A stretch of DNA of 64,000 nt from Hydractinia symbiolongicarpus (GCF_029227915.1 NC_079885.1:20037001-20101000); one strand, 5' to 3'; shown: positions 30,930 through 42,138, numbered from the stretch's first letter. Numbers and translations are program-made. Notes: generated by a model not told the origin, from the letters alone.

Positions 30930-31003
30930 CTTCCCCGGGTGGGCTTGAACCACCAAACTTTCCGTTAACAGCCGAAGGCGACAACTAATTGCGCTACGGA
31001 GAC
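30930..31003 (-). pseudogene. B copy, D-arm variant
   Basis: As at 16283, with a further change (CGAAGGCGAC). A spacer crossover near 30886 (GCAGTG/ATAGCAC) removed the A gene below it. Confidence 0.75.
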
Positions 31004-31197
31004 GCGAAACTTACTGAAGTATCCCTATTCACTAGTAGGCTAATTCAATTTCAGTGTTCTTAACAGCACATCTGACTATGCAGGTAAACGTAGTTTCAAG
31101 ACTAAAACTACCGTTGCTTTTACAATTATCGTGACATTAGGAATCATATGCAGTGGTAGCACTATCTGTTTCATCTGATCGAAGTATTTGTTTATTG

Positions 31198-31222
31198 AGT
31201 CCCCGGGTGGGCTTGAACCACA

Positions 31223-31253
<31 letters not shown>

Positions 31254-31271
31254 TAATTGCGCCACCGAGAC
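31198..31271 (-). tRNA. tRNA-Asn(GTT), A copy, doubtful
   Basis: C6G, G49T, G73T, and G18A in the D loop, a conserved tertiary-contact base. Confidence 0.65.
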
Positions 31272-31466
31272 ATGAAACTTACTGAAGTTTCCCTATTTAC
31301 AAGTTGGCTCATTTACTTTCATTTATTTTTAATAGCATATCTGATGATGCCAGTAAACATGGCTACAAGAGTAACACTACCGTTGCTCTTACAGTTAATG
31401 TGACATTAGGAATAAGAGGCAGTGATAGCACTCTCTGATTCTTCTGATGGACATATTTGTTCATCG

Positions 31467-31540
31467 CATCCCCGGGTGCGCTTGACCCACCAACCTTTCC
31501 GTTAACAGCCGAACGCGCTAACCAATTGCGGCACGAAGAC
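31467..31540 (-). pseudogene. B copy with broken B box
   Basis: C72T instead of C72A; C5T, T54G, C61G. Confidence 0.79.
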
Positions 31541-31734
31541 ACTAAACATACTGAAGTATCCCTGTTTATTAGTTAGCTAATTCAATTTCAATGTTTTTAA
31601 CACCATATCTGACTATGCAGGTAAACGTAGTTTCAAGACTAAAACTACCGTTGCTTTTACAATTATCGTGACATTAGGAATCATAAGCAGTGGTAGCACT
31701 ATCTGTTTCATCTGATCAAAGTATGTGTTCATTG

Positions 31735-31743
31735 CGTCCGCGC

Positions 31744-31791
<48 letters not shown>

Positions 31792-31808
31792 AATTGCGCC
31801 ACGGAGAC
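31735..31808 (-). tRNA. tRNA-Asn(GTT), A copy, doubtful
   Basis: C65G and G68C. Confidence 0.72.
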
Positions 31809-32003
31809 ATGAAACTTACTGAAGTTTCCCTATTTACAAGTTGGCTCGTTTGCTTTCATTTATTTTTAATAGAACATCTGATGATGCCAGTAAACATGGC
31901 TACAAGAGTAACACTACCGTTGCTTTTACAGTTAACGTGACATTAGGAATAGGAGGCAGTGATAGCACTCTCTGATTTTTCTGATGGACATACTTGTTCA
32001 TCG

Positions 32004-32077
32004 CTTCCCCGGGTGGGCTTGAACCACCAAACTTTCCGTTAACAGCCGAACGCGACAACTAATTGCGCTACGGAGAC
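32004..32077 (-). pseudogene. B copy, D-arm variant
   Basis: As at 16283. Confidence 0.75.
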
Positions 32078-32271
32078 GCGAAACTTACTGAAGTATCCCT
32101 ATTCACTAGTAGGCTAATTCAATTTCGGTGTTCTTAACAGCACATCTGACTATGCAGGTAAACGTAGTTTCAAGACTAAAACTACCGTTGCTTTTACAAT
32201 TATCGTGACATTAGGAATCATATGCAGTGGTAGCACTATCTGTTTCATCTGATCGAAGTATTTGTTTATTG

Positions 32272-32295
32272 AGTCCCCGGGTGGGCTTGAACCAA

Positions 32296-32328
<33 letters not shown>

Positions 32329-32345
32329 AATTGCGCCACGGAGAC
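32272..32345 (-). tRNA. tRNA-Asn(GTT), A copy
   Basis: G50T and discriminator G73T. Confidence 0.74.
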
Positions 32346-32540
32346 ATGAAACTTACTGAAGTTTCCCTATTTACAAGTTGGCTCATTTACTTTCATTTAT
32401 TTTTAATAGAACATCTGATGATGCCAGTAAACATGGCTACAAGAGTAACACTACTGTTGCTTTTACAGTTAACGTGACATTAGGAATAAGAGGCAGTGAT
32501 AGCACTCTCTGATTCTTCTGATGGACATATTTGTTCATCG

Positions 32541-32614
32541 CTTCCCCGGGTGGGCTTGAACCACCAACGTTTCAGTTAACAGGCGAACGCGCTAACCAAT
32601 TGCGGCACGGAGAC
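32541..32614 (-). pseudogene. B copy
   Basis: G31C, C40T. Confidence 0.79.
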
Positions 32615-32808
32615 ACGAAACATACTGAAGTTTCCCTATTTATTACTTAGCTAATTCAATTTCAATGTTTTTAACACCACATCTGACTATGCAGGTAAAC
32701 GTAGTTTCAAGACTAAAACTACCGTTGCTTTTACAATTATTGTGACATTAGGAATCATAAGCAGTGGTAGCACTATCTATTTCATCTGATCAAAGAATTT
32801 GTTCTTTG

Positions 32809-32865
<57 letters not shown>

Positions 32866-32882
32866 AATTGCGCCACGGAGAC
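32809..32882 (-). tRNA. tRNA-Asn(GTT), consensus A copy
   Basis: Exact consensus. The 5' flank has a 1-bp deletion (ATGAATTTACTG) that shortens the palindrome. Confidence 0.93.
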
Positions 32883-33076
32883 ATGAATTTACTGAAGTTT
32901 CCCTATTTACAAGTTGGCTCATTTACTTTCATTTATTTTTAATAGCACATCGGATGATGCCAGTAGACATGGCTACAAGTGTAACACTACCGTTGCTGTT
33001 ACAGTTACCGTGACTTTAGGAATAAGAGGCAGTGATAGCACTCTCTGATTCTTCTGATGGACATATTTGTTCATTG

Positions 33077-33083
33077 CGTCCCT

Positions 33084-33133
<50 letters not shown>

Positions 33134-33150
33134 AATTGCGCCACGGAGAC
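33077..33150 (-). tRNA. tRNA-Asn(GTT), A copy
   Basis: G67A gives C6-A67. It lies 268 bp from the preceding A copy and carries a B-type trailer. Confidence 0.8.
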
Positions 33151-33344
33151 ATGAATTTACTGAAGTTTCCCTATTTACAAGTTGGCTCATTTACTTTCAC
33201 TTATTTTTAATAGCACATCTGATGATGCCAGTAGACATGGCTACAAGTGTAACACTACCGTTGCTCTTACAGTTAACGTGACTTTAGGAATAAGAGGCAG
33301 TGATAGCACTCTCTGATTCTTCTAATGGACATATTTGTTCATCG

Positions 33345-33417
33345 CTTCCCCGGGTGGGTTTGAACCACCAACCTTTCCGTTAACAGCCGAACGCATTACC
33401 AATTGCGGCACGGAGAC
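33345..33417 (-). pseudogene. B copy, recombinant between two B lineages
   Basis: 73 nt. G59A in the 3' half as at 45034; D-arm gap and ATG-type flank in the 5' half as at 24298. Confidence 0.8.
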
Positions 33418-33611
33418 ATGAAACATACTGAAATATCCCTATTTACTAGTTAGCTAATTCAATTTCAATGTTTTTAACACCACATCTGACTATGCAGGTA
33501 AACGTAGTTTCAAGACTAAAACTACCGTTGCTTTTACAATTATCGTGACATTAGGAATCATAAGCAGTTGTAGCACTACCTGTTTCATCTGATCGAAGTA
33601 TTTGTTCATTG

Positions 33612-33685
33612 CGTCCCCGGGTGGGCTTAAACCACCAACCTTTCCGTTAACAGCCGAACGCGCTAAATAATTGCGGCACGGAGAC
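33612..33685 (-). pseudogene. A/B hybrid tRNA-Asn copy
   Basis: As at 24565, offset 9,047, with one D-loop base different. Confidence 0.8.
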
Positions 33686-33879
33686 ACGAAACATACTAAA
33701 GTATCCCTATTTACTAGTTACCTAATTCAATTTCAATGTTTTTAACACCACATTTGACTATGCAGGTAAACGTAATTTCAAGACTAAAACTACCGTTGCT
33801 TTTACAATTATCGTGACATTAGGAATCATATGCAGTGGTAGCATTATTTGCTTCATCTGATCGAAGTATTTGTTCATTG

Positions 33880-33903
33880 CGTCCCCGGGTGGGCTTGAAC
33901 CAA

Positions 33904-33936
<33 letters not shown>

Positions 33937-33953
33937 AATTGCGCCACGGAGAC
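33880..33953 (-). tRNA. tRNA-Asn(GTT), A copy
   Basis: G50T; 71-bp deletion upstream, as at 24833. Confidence 0.78.
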
Positions 33954-34076
33954 ATGAAACTTACTGAAGTTTCCCTATTTAAAAGTTGGCTTATTTACTT
34001 TCATTTATTATGACATTAGGAATAAGAGGCAGTGATAGCACTCTCTGATTCTTCTGATAGACATATTTGTTCATCG

Positions 34077-34149
34077 CTTCCCCGTTTGGGCTTGAACCAC
34101 CAACCTTTCCGTTAACAGCCGAACGCATTACCAATTGCGGCACGGAGAC
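34077..34149 (-). pseudogene. B copy
   Basis: 73 nt; as 25030 but without the anticodon-loop gap. Confidence 0.78.
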
Positions 34150-34343
34150 ATGAAACATACTGAAATATCCCTATTTACTAGTTAGCTAATTCAATTTCAA
34201 TGTTTTTAACACCACATCTGACTATGCAGGTAAACGTAGTTTCAAGACTAAAACTACCGTTGCTTTTACAATTATCGTGACATTAGGAATCATAAGCAGT
34301 TGTAGCACTACCTGTTTCATCTGATCGAAGTATTTGTTCATTG

Positions 34344-34361
34344 CGTCCCCGGGTGGGCTTA

Positions 34362-34400
<39 letters not shown>

Positions 34401-34417
34401 AATTGCGCCACGGAGAC
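34344..34417 (-). tRNA. tRNA-Asn(GTT), A copy
   Basis: C56T, partner of 25296. Confidence 0.8.
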
Positions 34418-34612
34418 ATGAAACTTACTGAAGTTTCCCTATTTACAAGTTGGCTCATTTACTTTTATTTATTTTTAATAGCACATCTGATGATGCCAGT
34501 AAACATGGCTACAAGAGTAACACTACCGTTGCTCTTACAGTTAACGTGACATTAGGAATTAGAGGCAGTGATAGCACTCTCTGATTTTTCTAATGGACAT
34601 ACTTGTTCATCG

Positions 34613-34686
34613 CTTCCCCGCGTGGGCTTGAACCACCAACCTTTCCGTTAACAGCCGAACGCGCTAACCAATTGCGGCACGAAGAC
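34613..34686 (-). pseudogene. B copy
   Basis: C5T, C65G; partner of 25565. Confidence 0.8.
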
Positions 34687-34879
34687 ACGAAACATACTGA
34701 AGTATCCCTATTTACTAGTTAGCTAATTCAATTTCAATGTTTTTAACACCACATCTGACTATGCAGTAAACGTAGTTTCAAGACTAAAACTACCGTTGCT
34801 TTTACAATTGTCGTGATATTAGGAAGCATAAGTAGTGGTAGCACTATTTGTTTCATCTGATCGAAGTGTTTGTTCATTG

Positions 34880-34892
34880 CGTCCCCGGGTGA

Positions 34893-34936
<44 letters not shown>

Positions 34937-34953
34937 AATTGCGCCACGGAGAC
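34880..34953 (-). tRNA. tRNA-Asn(GTT), A copy
   Basis: C61T, partner of 25832. Confidence 0.8.
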
Positions 34954-35147
34954 ATGAAACTTACTGAATTTTCCTATTTGCAAGTTGGCTCATTTACTTT
35001 CGTTTATTCTTAATAGCACATCTGATGATGCCAGTAAACATGGTTACAACAGTAACACTACCGTTGCTCTTACAGTTAACGTGACATTAGGAATAAGAGG
35101 CAGTGATAGCACTCTCTGATTTTTCTAATGGACATACTTGTTCAACG

Positions 35148-35149
35148 CT

Positions 35150-35180
<31 letters not shown>

Positions 35181-35221
35181 CGTTAACAGCCGAAAGCGCT
35201 AACCAATTTCGGCACGGAGAC
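35148..35221 (-). pseudogene. B copy
   Basis: C13A, G26T. Confidence 0.8.
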
Positions 35222-35415
35222 ACGAAACATACTGAAGTATCCCTATTTACTAGTTAGCTAATTCAATTTCAATGTTTCTAACACCACATCTGACTATGCA
35301 GGTAAAGGTAGTTTCAAGACTAAAACTACCGTTGCTTTTACAATTATCGTGACATTAGGAATCATAAGCAGTGGTAGCACTATCTGCTTTATCTGATAGA
35401 AGTATTTGTTCATTG

Positions 35416-35425
35416 CGTCACCGGA

Positions 35426-35460
<35 letters not shown>

Positions 35461-35489
35461 CACGCGCTAACCAATTGCGCCACGGAGAC
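35416..35489 (-). tRNA. tRNA-Asn(GTT), A copy, doubtful
   Basis: T28G, C64T, G69T, partner of 26368. Confidence 0.7.
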
Positions 35490-35684
35490 ATGAAACTTAC
35501 TGAAGTTTCCCTATTTACAAGTTGGCTCATTTACTTTCGTTTATTTTTAATAGCACAACTGATGATGCCAGTAAACATGGTTACAACAGTAACACTCCTG
35601 TTGCTCTTACAGTTAACGTGACATTAGGAATAAGAGGCAGTGATAGCACTCTCTGATTTTTCTGATGGACATACTTGTTCATCG

Positions 35685-35686
35685 CT

Positions 35687-35717
<31 letters not shown>

Positions 35718-35758
35718 CGTTAACAGCCGAAAGCGCTAACCAATTGCGGCACGGAGAC
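35685..35758 (-). pseudogene. B copy
   Basis: G26T. Confidence 0.8.
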
Positions 35759-35952
35759 ACGAAACATACTAAAGTATCCCTATTTACTAGTTACCTAATT
35801 CAATTTCAATGTTTTTAACACCACATCTGACTATGCAGGTAAACGTAGTTTCAAGACTAAAACTACCGTTGCTTTTACAATTATCGTGACATTAGGAATC
35901 ATATGCAGTGGTAGCATTATCTGTTTCATCTGATCGAAGTATTTGTTCATTG

Positions 35953-35976
35953 CGTCCCCGGGTGGGCTTGAACCAA

Positions 35977-36009
<33 letters not shown>

Positions 36010-36026
36010 AATTGCGCCACGGAGAC
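35953..36026 (-). tRNA. tRNA-Asn(GTT), A copy
   Basis: G50T, partner of 26905. Confidence 0.78.
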
Positions 36027-36221
36027 ATGAAACTTACTGAAGTTTCCCTATTTAAAAGTTGGCTTATTTACTTTCAATTATTTTTAATAGCACATCTGAT
36101 GATGCCAGTAAACATGGTTACAAGAGTAACACTACCGTTGCTCTTACAAATAACGTGACATTAGGAATAAGAGGCAGTGATAGCACTCTCTGATTCTTCT
36201 GATAGACATATTTGTTCATCG

Positions 36222-36294
36222 CTTCCTTGTTTGGGCTTGAACCACCAACCTTTCCGTTAACAGCCGAACGCATTACCAATTGCGGCACGGAGAC
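36222..36294 (-). pseudogene. B copy
   Basis: 73 nt; partner of 27174. Confidence 0.77.
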
Positions 36295-36488
36295 ACGAAA
36301 CATACTGAAATATCCCTAGTTACTAGTTAGCTAATTCAATTTCAATGTTTTTAACACCACATCTGACTATGCAGGTAAACGTAGTTTCAAGACTAAAACT
36401 ACCGTTGCTTTTACAATTATCGTGACATTAGGAATTATAAGCAGTGGTAGCACTATCTGCTTTATCTGATCGAAGTAATTGTTCATTG

Positions 36489-36498
36489 CGTCACCGGA

Positions 36499-36545
<47 letters not shown>

Positions 36546-36561
36546 AATTGCCCACGGAGAC
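36489..36561 (-). pseudogene. A copy with 1-nt deletion in the D stem
   Basis: 73 nt, partner of 27978 at an offset of 8,511. Confidence 0.75.
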
Positions 36562-36756
36562 ATGAAACTTACTGAAGTTTCCCTATTTACAAGTTGGCTC
36601 ATTTACTTTCGTTTATTTTTAATAGCACAACTGATGATGTCAGTAAACATGGTTACAACAGTAACACTCCTGTTGCTCTTACAGTTAACGTGACATTAGG
36701 AATAAGAGGCAGTGATAGCACTCTCTGATTTTTCTGATGGACATACTTGTTCATCG

Positions 36757-36830
36757 CTTCCCCGGGTGGGCTTGAACCACCAACCCTTCCGTTAACAGCC
36801 GAAAGCGCTAACCAATTTCGGCACAGAGAC
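36757..36830 (-). pseudogene. B copy
   Basis: C6T, C13A, G26T. Confidence 0.8.
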
Positions 36831-37024
36831 GCGAAACATACTGAAGTATCCCTATTTACTAGTTAGCTAATTCAATTTCAATGTTTCTAACACCACATCT
36901 GACTATGCAGGTAAACGTAGTTTCAAGACTAAAACTACCGTTGCTTTTACAATTATCGTGACATTAGGAATCATAAGCAGTGGTAGCACTATCTGCTTTA
37001 TCTGATCGAAGTATTTGTTCATTG

Positions 37025-37034
37025 CGTCACCGGA

Positions 37035-37081
<47 letters not shown>

Positions 37082-37098
37082 AATTGCGCCACGGAGAC
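37025..37098 (-). tRNA. tRNA-Asn(GTT), A copy
   Basis: C64T, G69T. Confidence 0.77.
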
Positions 37099-37293
37099 AT
37101 GAAACTTACTGAAGTTTCCCTATTTACAAGTTGGCTCATTTACTTTCGTTTATTTTTAATAGCACAACTGATGATGTCAGTAAACATGGTTACAACAGTA
37201 ACACTCCTGTTGCTCTTACAGTTAACGTGACATTAGGAATAAGAGGCAGTGATAGCACTCTCTGATTTTTCTGATGGACATACTTGTTCATCG

Positions 37294-37295
37294 CT

Positions 37296-37326
<31 letters not shown>

Positions 37327-37367
37327 CGTTAACAGCCGAAAGCGCTAACCAATTTCGGCACAGAGAC
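37294..37367 (-). pseudogene. B copy
   Basis: C6T, C13A, G26T. Confidence 0.8.
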
Positions 37368-37561
37368 GCGAAACATACTGAAGTATCCCTATTTACTAGT
37401 TAGCTAATTCAATTTCAATGTTTCTAACACCACATCTGACTATGCAGGTAAACGTAGTTTCAAGACTAAAACTACCGTTGCTTTTACAATTATCGTGACA
37501 TTAGGAATCATAAGCAGTGGTAGCACTATCTGCTTTATCTGATCGAAGTATTTGTTCATTG

Positions 37562-37574
37562 CGTCCCCGGATGA

Positions 37575-37618
<44 letters not shown>

Positions 37619-37635
37619 AATTGCGCCACGGAGAC
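37562..37635 (-). tRNA. tRNA-Asn(GTT), A copy
   Basis: C61T, C64T. Confidence 0.78.
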
Positions 37636-37830
37636 ATGAAACTTACTGAAGTTTCCCTATTTGCAAGTTGGCTCATTTACTTTCGTTTATTCTTAAAAGC
37701 ACATCTGATGATGCCAGTAAACATGGTTACAACAGTAACACTACCGTTGCTCTTACAGTTAACGTGACATTAGGAAAAAGAGGCAGTGATAGCACTCTTG
37801 GATTCTTCTGATGGACATATTTGTTCATCG

Positions 37831-37904
37831 CTTCCCCGGGTGCGCTTGACCCACCAACCTTTCCGTTAACAGCCGAACGCGCTAACCAATTGCGGCACAA
37901 AGAC
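37831..37904 (-). pseudogene. B copy with broken B box
   Basis: C5T, C6T, T54G, C61G; T5 run in the trailer. Confidence 0.8.
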
Positions 37905-38098
37905 ACGAAACATACTGAAGTATCCCTATTTATTAGTTAGCTAATTCAATTTCAATGTTTTTAACACAATATCTGACTATGCAGGTAAACGTAGTTTCAA
38001 GACTAAAACTACCGTTGCTTTTACAATTATCGTGACATTAGGAATCATAAGCAGTGGTAGCACTATCTGTTTCATCTGATCGAAGTATTTGTTCATTG

Positions 38099-38107
38099 CG
38101 TCCCCGC

Positions 38108-38155
<48 letters not shown>

Positions 38156-38172
38156 AATTGCGCCACGGAGAC
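38099..38172 (-). tRNA. tRNA-Asn(GTT), A copy lacking its 5' element
   Basis: C65G. A 22-bp deletion directly upstream (GACAT joined to TTTGCAAG) removes the palindrome and most of the TATA-like box. Confidence 0.76.
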
Positions 38173-38345
38173 ATTTTGCAAGTTGGCTCATTTACTTTCG
38201 TTTATTCTTAATAGCACATCTGATGATGCCAGTAAACATGGTTACAACAGTAACACTACCGTTGCTCTTACAGTTAACGTGACATTAGGAATAAGATGCA
38301 GTGATAGCACTCTCTCATTTTTCTAATGGACATACTTGTTCATCG

Positions 38346-38419
38346 CTTCCCCGGGTAGGCTTGAACCACCAACCTTTCCGTTAACAGCCGAAAGCGCTAA
38401 CCAATTTCGGCACGGAGAC
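38346..38419 (-). pseudogene. B copy
   Basis: C13A, G26T, C62T. Confidence 0.79.
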
Positions 38420-38613
38420 ACGAAACATACTGAAGTATCTCTATTTACTAGTTAGCTAATTTAATTTCAATGTTTCTAACACCACATCTGACTATGCAGG
38501 TAAACGTAGTTTCAAGACTAAAACTACCGTTGCTTTTACAATTATCGTGACATTAGGAATCATAAGCAGTGGTAGCACTATCTGCTTTATCTGATCGAAG
38601 TATTTGTTCATTG

Positions 38614-38623
38614 CGTCACCGGA

Positions 38624-38670
<47 letters not shown>

Positions 38671-38687
38671 AATTGCGCCACGGAGAC
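38614..38687 (-). tRNA. tRNA-Asn(GTT), A copy
   Basis: C64T, G69T; 1,589 bp from 37025. Confidence 0.77.
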
Positions 38688-38882
38688 ATGAAACTTACTG
38701 AAGTTTCCCTATTAACAAGTTGGCTCATTTACTTTCGTTTATTTTTAATAGCACAACTGATGATGTCAGTAAACATGGTTACAACAGTAACACTCCTGTT
38801 GCTCTTACAGTTAACGTGACATTAGGAATAAGAGGCAGTGATAGCACTCTCTGATTTTTCTGATGGACATACTTGTTCATCG

Positions 38883-38884
38883 CT

Positions 38885-38915
<31 letters not shown>

Positions 38916-38956
38916 CGTTAACAGCCGAAAGCGCTAACCAATTTCGGCACAGAGAC
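38883..38956 (-). pseudogene. B copy
   Basis: C6T, C13A, G26T. Confidence 0.8.
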
Positions 38957-39150
38957 GCGAAACATACTGAAGTATCCCTATTTACTACTTAGCTAATTCA
39001 ATTTCAATGTTTCTAACACCACATCTGACTATGCAGGTAAACGTAGTTTCAAGACTAAAACTACCGTTGCTTTTACAATTATCGTGACATTAGGAATCAT
39101 AAGCAGTGGTAGCACTATCTGCTTTATCTGATCGAAGTATTTGTTCATTG

Positions 39151-39163
39151 CGTCCCCGGATGA

Positions 39164-39207
<44 letters not shown>

Positions 39208-39224
39208 AATTGCGCCACGGAGAC
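39151..39224 (-). tRNA. tRNA-Asn(GTT), A copy
   Basis: C61T, C64T. Confidence 0.78.
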
Positions 39225-39419
39225 ATGAAACTTACTGAAGTTTCCCTATTTGCAATTTGGCTCATTTACTTTCGTTTATTCTTAAAAGCACATCTGATGA
39301 TGCCAGTAAACATGGTTACAACAGTAACACTACCGTTGCTCTTACAGTTAACGTGACATTAGGAAAAAGAGGCAGTGATAGCACTCTTGGATTCTTCTGA
39401 TGGACATATTTGTTCATCG

Positions 39420-39493
39420 CTTCCCCGGGTGCGCTTGACCCACCAACCTTTCCGTTAACAGCCGAACGCGCTAACCAATTGCGGCACAAAGAC
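39420..39493 (-). pseudogene. B copy with broken B box
   Basis: 1,589-bp duplicate of 37831. Confidence 0.8.
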
Positions 39494-39687
39494 ACGAAAC
39501 ATACTGAAGTATCCCTATTTATTAGTTAGCTAATTCAATTTCCATGTTTTTAACACAATATCTGACTATGCAGGTAAACGTAGTTTCAAGACTAAAACTA
39601 CCGTTGCTTTTACAATTATCGTGACATTAGGAATCATAAGCAGTGGTAGCACTATCTGTTTCATCTGATCGAAGTATTTGTTCATTG

Positions 39688-39696
39688 CGTCCCCGC

Positions 39697-39744
<48 letters not shown>

Positions 39745-39761
39745 AATTGCGCCACGGAGAC
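39688..39761 (-). tRNA. tRNA-Asn(GTT), A copy lacking its 5' element
   Basis: C65G with the same 22-bp upstream deletion as 38099. Confidence 0.76.
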
Positions 39762-39934
39762 ATTTTGCAAGTTGGCTCATTTACTTTCGTTTATTCTTAA
39801 TAGCACATCTGATGATGCCAGTAAACATGGTTACAACAGTAACACTACCGTTGCTCTTACAGTTAACGTGACATTAGGAATAAGATGCAGTGATAGCACT
39901 CTCTCATTTTTCTAATGGACATACTTGTTCATCG

Positions 39935-40008
39935 CTTCCCCGGGTAGGCTTGAACCACCAACCTTTCCGTTAACAGCCGAAAGCGCTAACCAATTTCGGC
40001 ACGGAGAC
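39935..40008 (-). pseudogene. B copy
   Basis: 1,589-bp duplicate of 38346. Confidence 0.79.
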
Positions 40009-40202
40009 ACGAAACATACTGAAGTATCTCTATTTACTAGTTAGCTAATTTAATTTCAATGTTTCTAACACCACATCTGACTATGCAGGTAAACGTAGTT
40101 TCAAGACTAAAACTACCGTTGCTTTTACAATTATCGTGACATTAGGAATCATAAGCAGTGGTAGCACTATCTGCTTTATCTGATCGAAGTATTTGTTCAT
40201 TG

Positions 40203-40212
40203 CGTCACCGGA

Positions 40213-40259
<47 letters not shown>

Positions 40260-40276
40260 AATTGCGCCACGGAGAC
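40203..40276 (-). tRNA. tRNA-Asn(GTT), A copy
   Basis: C64T, G69T. Confidence 0.77.
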
Positions 40277-40471
40277 ATGAAACTTACTGAAGTTTCCCTA
40301 TTAACAAGTTGGCTCATTTACTTTCGTTTATTTTTAATAGCACAACTGATGATGTCAGTAAACATGGTTACAACAGTAACACTCCTGTTGCTCTTACAGT
40401 TAACGTGACATTAGGAATAAGAGGCAGTGATAGCACTCTCTGATTTTTCTGATGGACATACTTGTTCATCG

Positions 40472-40473
40472 CT

Positions 40474-40504
<31 letters not shown>

Positions 40505-40545
40505 CGTTAACAGCCGAAAGCGCTAACCAATTTCGGCACAGAGAC
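40472..40545 (-). pseudogene. B copy
   Basis: C6T, C13A, G26T. Confidence 0.8.
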
Positions 40546-40739
40546 GCGAAACATACTGAAGTATCCCTATTTACTACTTAGCTAATTCAATTTCAATGTT
40601 TCTAACACCACATCTGACTATGCAGGTAAACGTAGTTTCAAGACTAAAACTACCGTTGCTTTTACAATTATCGTGACATTAGGAATCATAAGCAGTGGTA
40701 GCACTATCTGCTTTATCTGATCGAAGTATTTGTTCATTG

Positions 40740-40752
40740 CGTCCCCGGATGA

Positions 40753-40796
<44 letters not shown>

Positions 40797-40813
40797 AATT
40801 GCGCCACGGAGAC
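40740..40813 (-). tRNA. tRNA-Asn(GTT), A copy
   Basis: C61T, C64T. Confidence 0.78.
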
Positions 40814-41008
40814 ATGAAACTTACTGAAGTTTCCCTATTTGCAATTTGGCTCATTTACTTTCGTTTATTCTTAAAAGCACATCTGATGATGCCAGTAAAC
40901 ATGGTTACAACAGTAACACTACCGTTGCTCTTACAGTTAACGTGACATTAGGAAAAAGAGGCAGTGATAGCACTCTTGGATTCTTCTGATGGACATATTT
41001 GTTCATCG

Positions 41009-41082
41009 CTTCCCCGGGTGCGCTTGACCCACCAACCTTTCCGTTAACAGCCGAACGCGCTAACCAATTGCGGCACAAAGAC
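41009..41082 (-). pseudogene. B copy with broken B box
   Basis: C5T, C6T, T54G, C61G. Confidence 0.8.
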
Positions 41083-41276
41083 ACGAAACATACTGAAGTA
41101 TCCCTATTTATTAGTTAGCTAATTCAATTTCAATGTTTTTAACACAATATCTGACTATGCAGGTAAACGTAGTTTCAAGACTAAAACTACCGTTGCTTTT
41201 ACAATTATCGTGACATTAGGAATCATAAGCAGTGGTAGCACTATCTGTTTCATCTGATCGAAGTATTTGTTCATTG

Positions 41277-41285
41277 CGTCCCCGC

Positions 41286-41333
<48 letters not shown>

Positions 41334-41350
41334 AATTGCGCCACGGAGAC
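41277..41350 (-). tRNA. tRNA-Asn(GTT), A copy
   Basis: C65G with an intact 5' flank; partner of 29588. Confidence 0.78.
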
Positions 41351-41545
41351 ATGAAACTTACTGAAGTTTCCCTATTTGCAAGTTGGCTCATTTACTTTCG
41401 TTTATTCTTAATAGCACATCTGATGATGCCAGTAAACATGGTTACAACAGTAACACTACCGTTGCTCTTACAGTTAACGTGACATTAGGAATAAGAGGCA
41501 GTGATAGCACTCTCTCATTTTTCTAATGGACATACTTGTTCATCG

Positions 41546-41619
41546 CTTCCCCGGGTAGGCTTGAAGCACCAACCTTTCCGTTAACAGCCGAAAGCGCTAA
41601 CCAATTTCGGCACAGAGAC
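41546..41619 (-). pseudogene. B copy
   Basis: Partner of 29857 (G53C, C62T). Confidence 0.79.
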
Positions 41620-41813
41620 GCGAAACATACTGAAGTATCCCTATTTACTAGTTAGCTAATTCAATTTCAATGTTTCTAACACCACATCTGACTATGCAGG
41701 TAAACGTAGTTTCAAGACTAAAACTACCGTTGCTTTTACAATTATCGTGACATTAGGAATCATAAGCAGTGGTAGCACTATCTGCTTTATCTGATCGAAG
41801 TATTTGTTCATTG

Positions 41814-41826
41814 CGTCCCCGGATGA

Positions 41827-41870
<44 letters not shown>

Positions 41871-41887
41871 AATTGCGCCACGGAGAC
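41814..41887 (-). tRNA. tRNA-Asn(GTT), A copy
   Basis: C61T, C64T; recombinant 5' flank as at 30125. Confidence 0.78.
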
Positions 41888-42081
41888 ATGAAACTTACTG
41901 AAGTTTCCCTATTTGCAAGTTGGCTAATTCAATTTCAATGTTTCTAACACCACATCTGACTATGCAGGTAAACGTAGTTTCAAGACTAAAACTACCGTTG
42001 CTTTTACAATTATCGTGACATTAGGAATCATAAGCAGTGGTAGCACTATCTGCTTTATCTGATCGAAGTATTTGTTCATTG

Positions 42082-42106
42082 CGTCCCCGGGTGGGCTTGA
42101 ACCACA

Positions 42107-42138
<32 letters not shown>

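Larger units (their letters stand above)
33370..36355 (-). repeat. Dispersed block, copy 2
   Basis: Second copy of the block at about 24325-27308. Beyond its right edge the match continues at an offset of 8,511, because one 537-bp dimer (the A gene at 27441) is absent here. The left edge lies inside the B copy 33345-33417: its 3' half matches 45034 and its 5' half matches 24298. Confidence 0.8.
37025..40202 (-). repeat. 1,589-bp three-dimer tandem repeat, two copies plus part of a third
   Basis: Genes at 37025, 37562 and 38099 recur at 38614, 39151 and 39688, and the first two again at 40203 and 40740. The period is 22 bp short of three dimers because the third gene of each set carries a 22-bp deletion in its 5' flank. 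The same arrangement lies 12,030 bp to the right. Confidence 0.88.
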
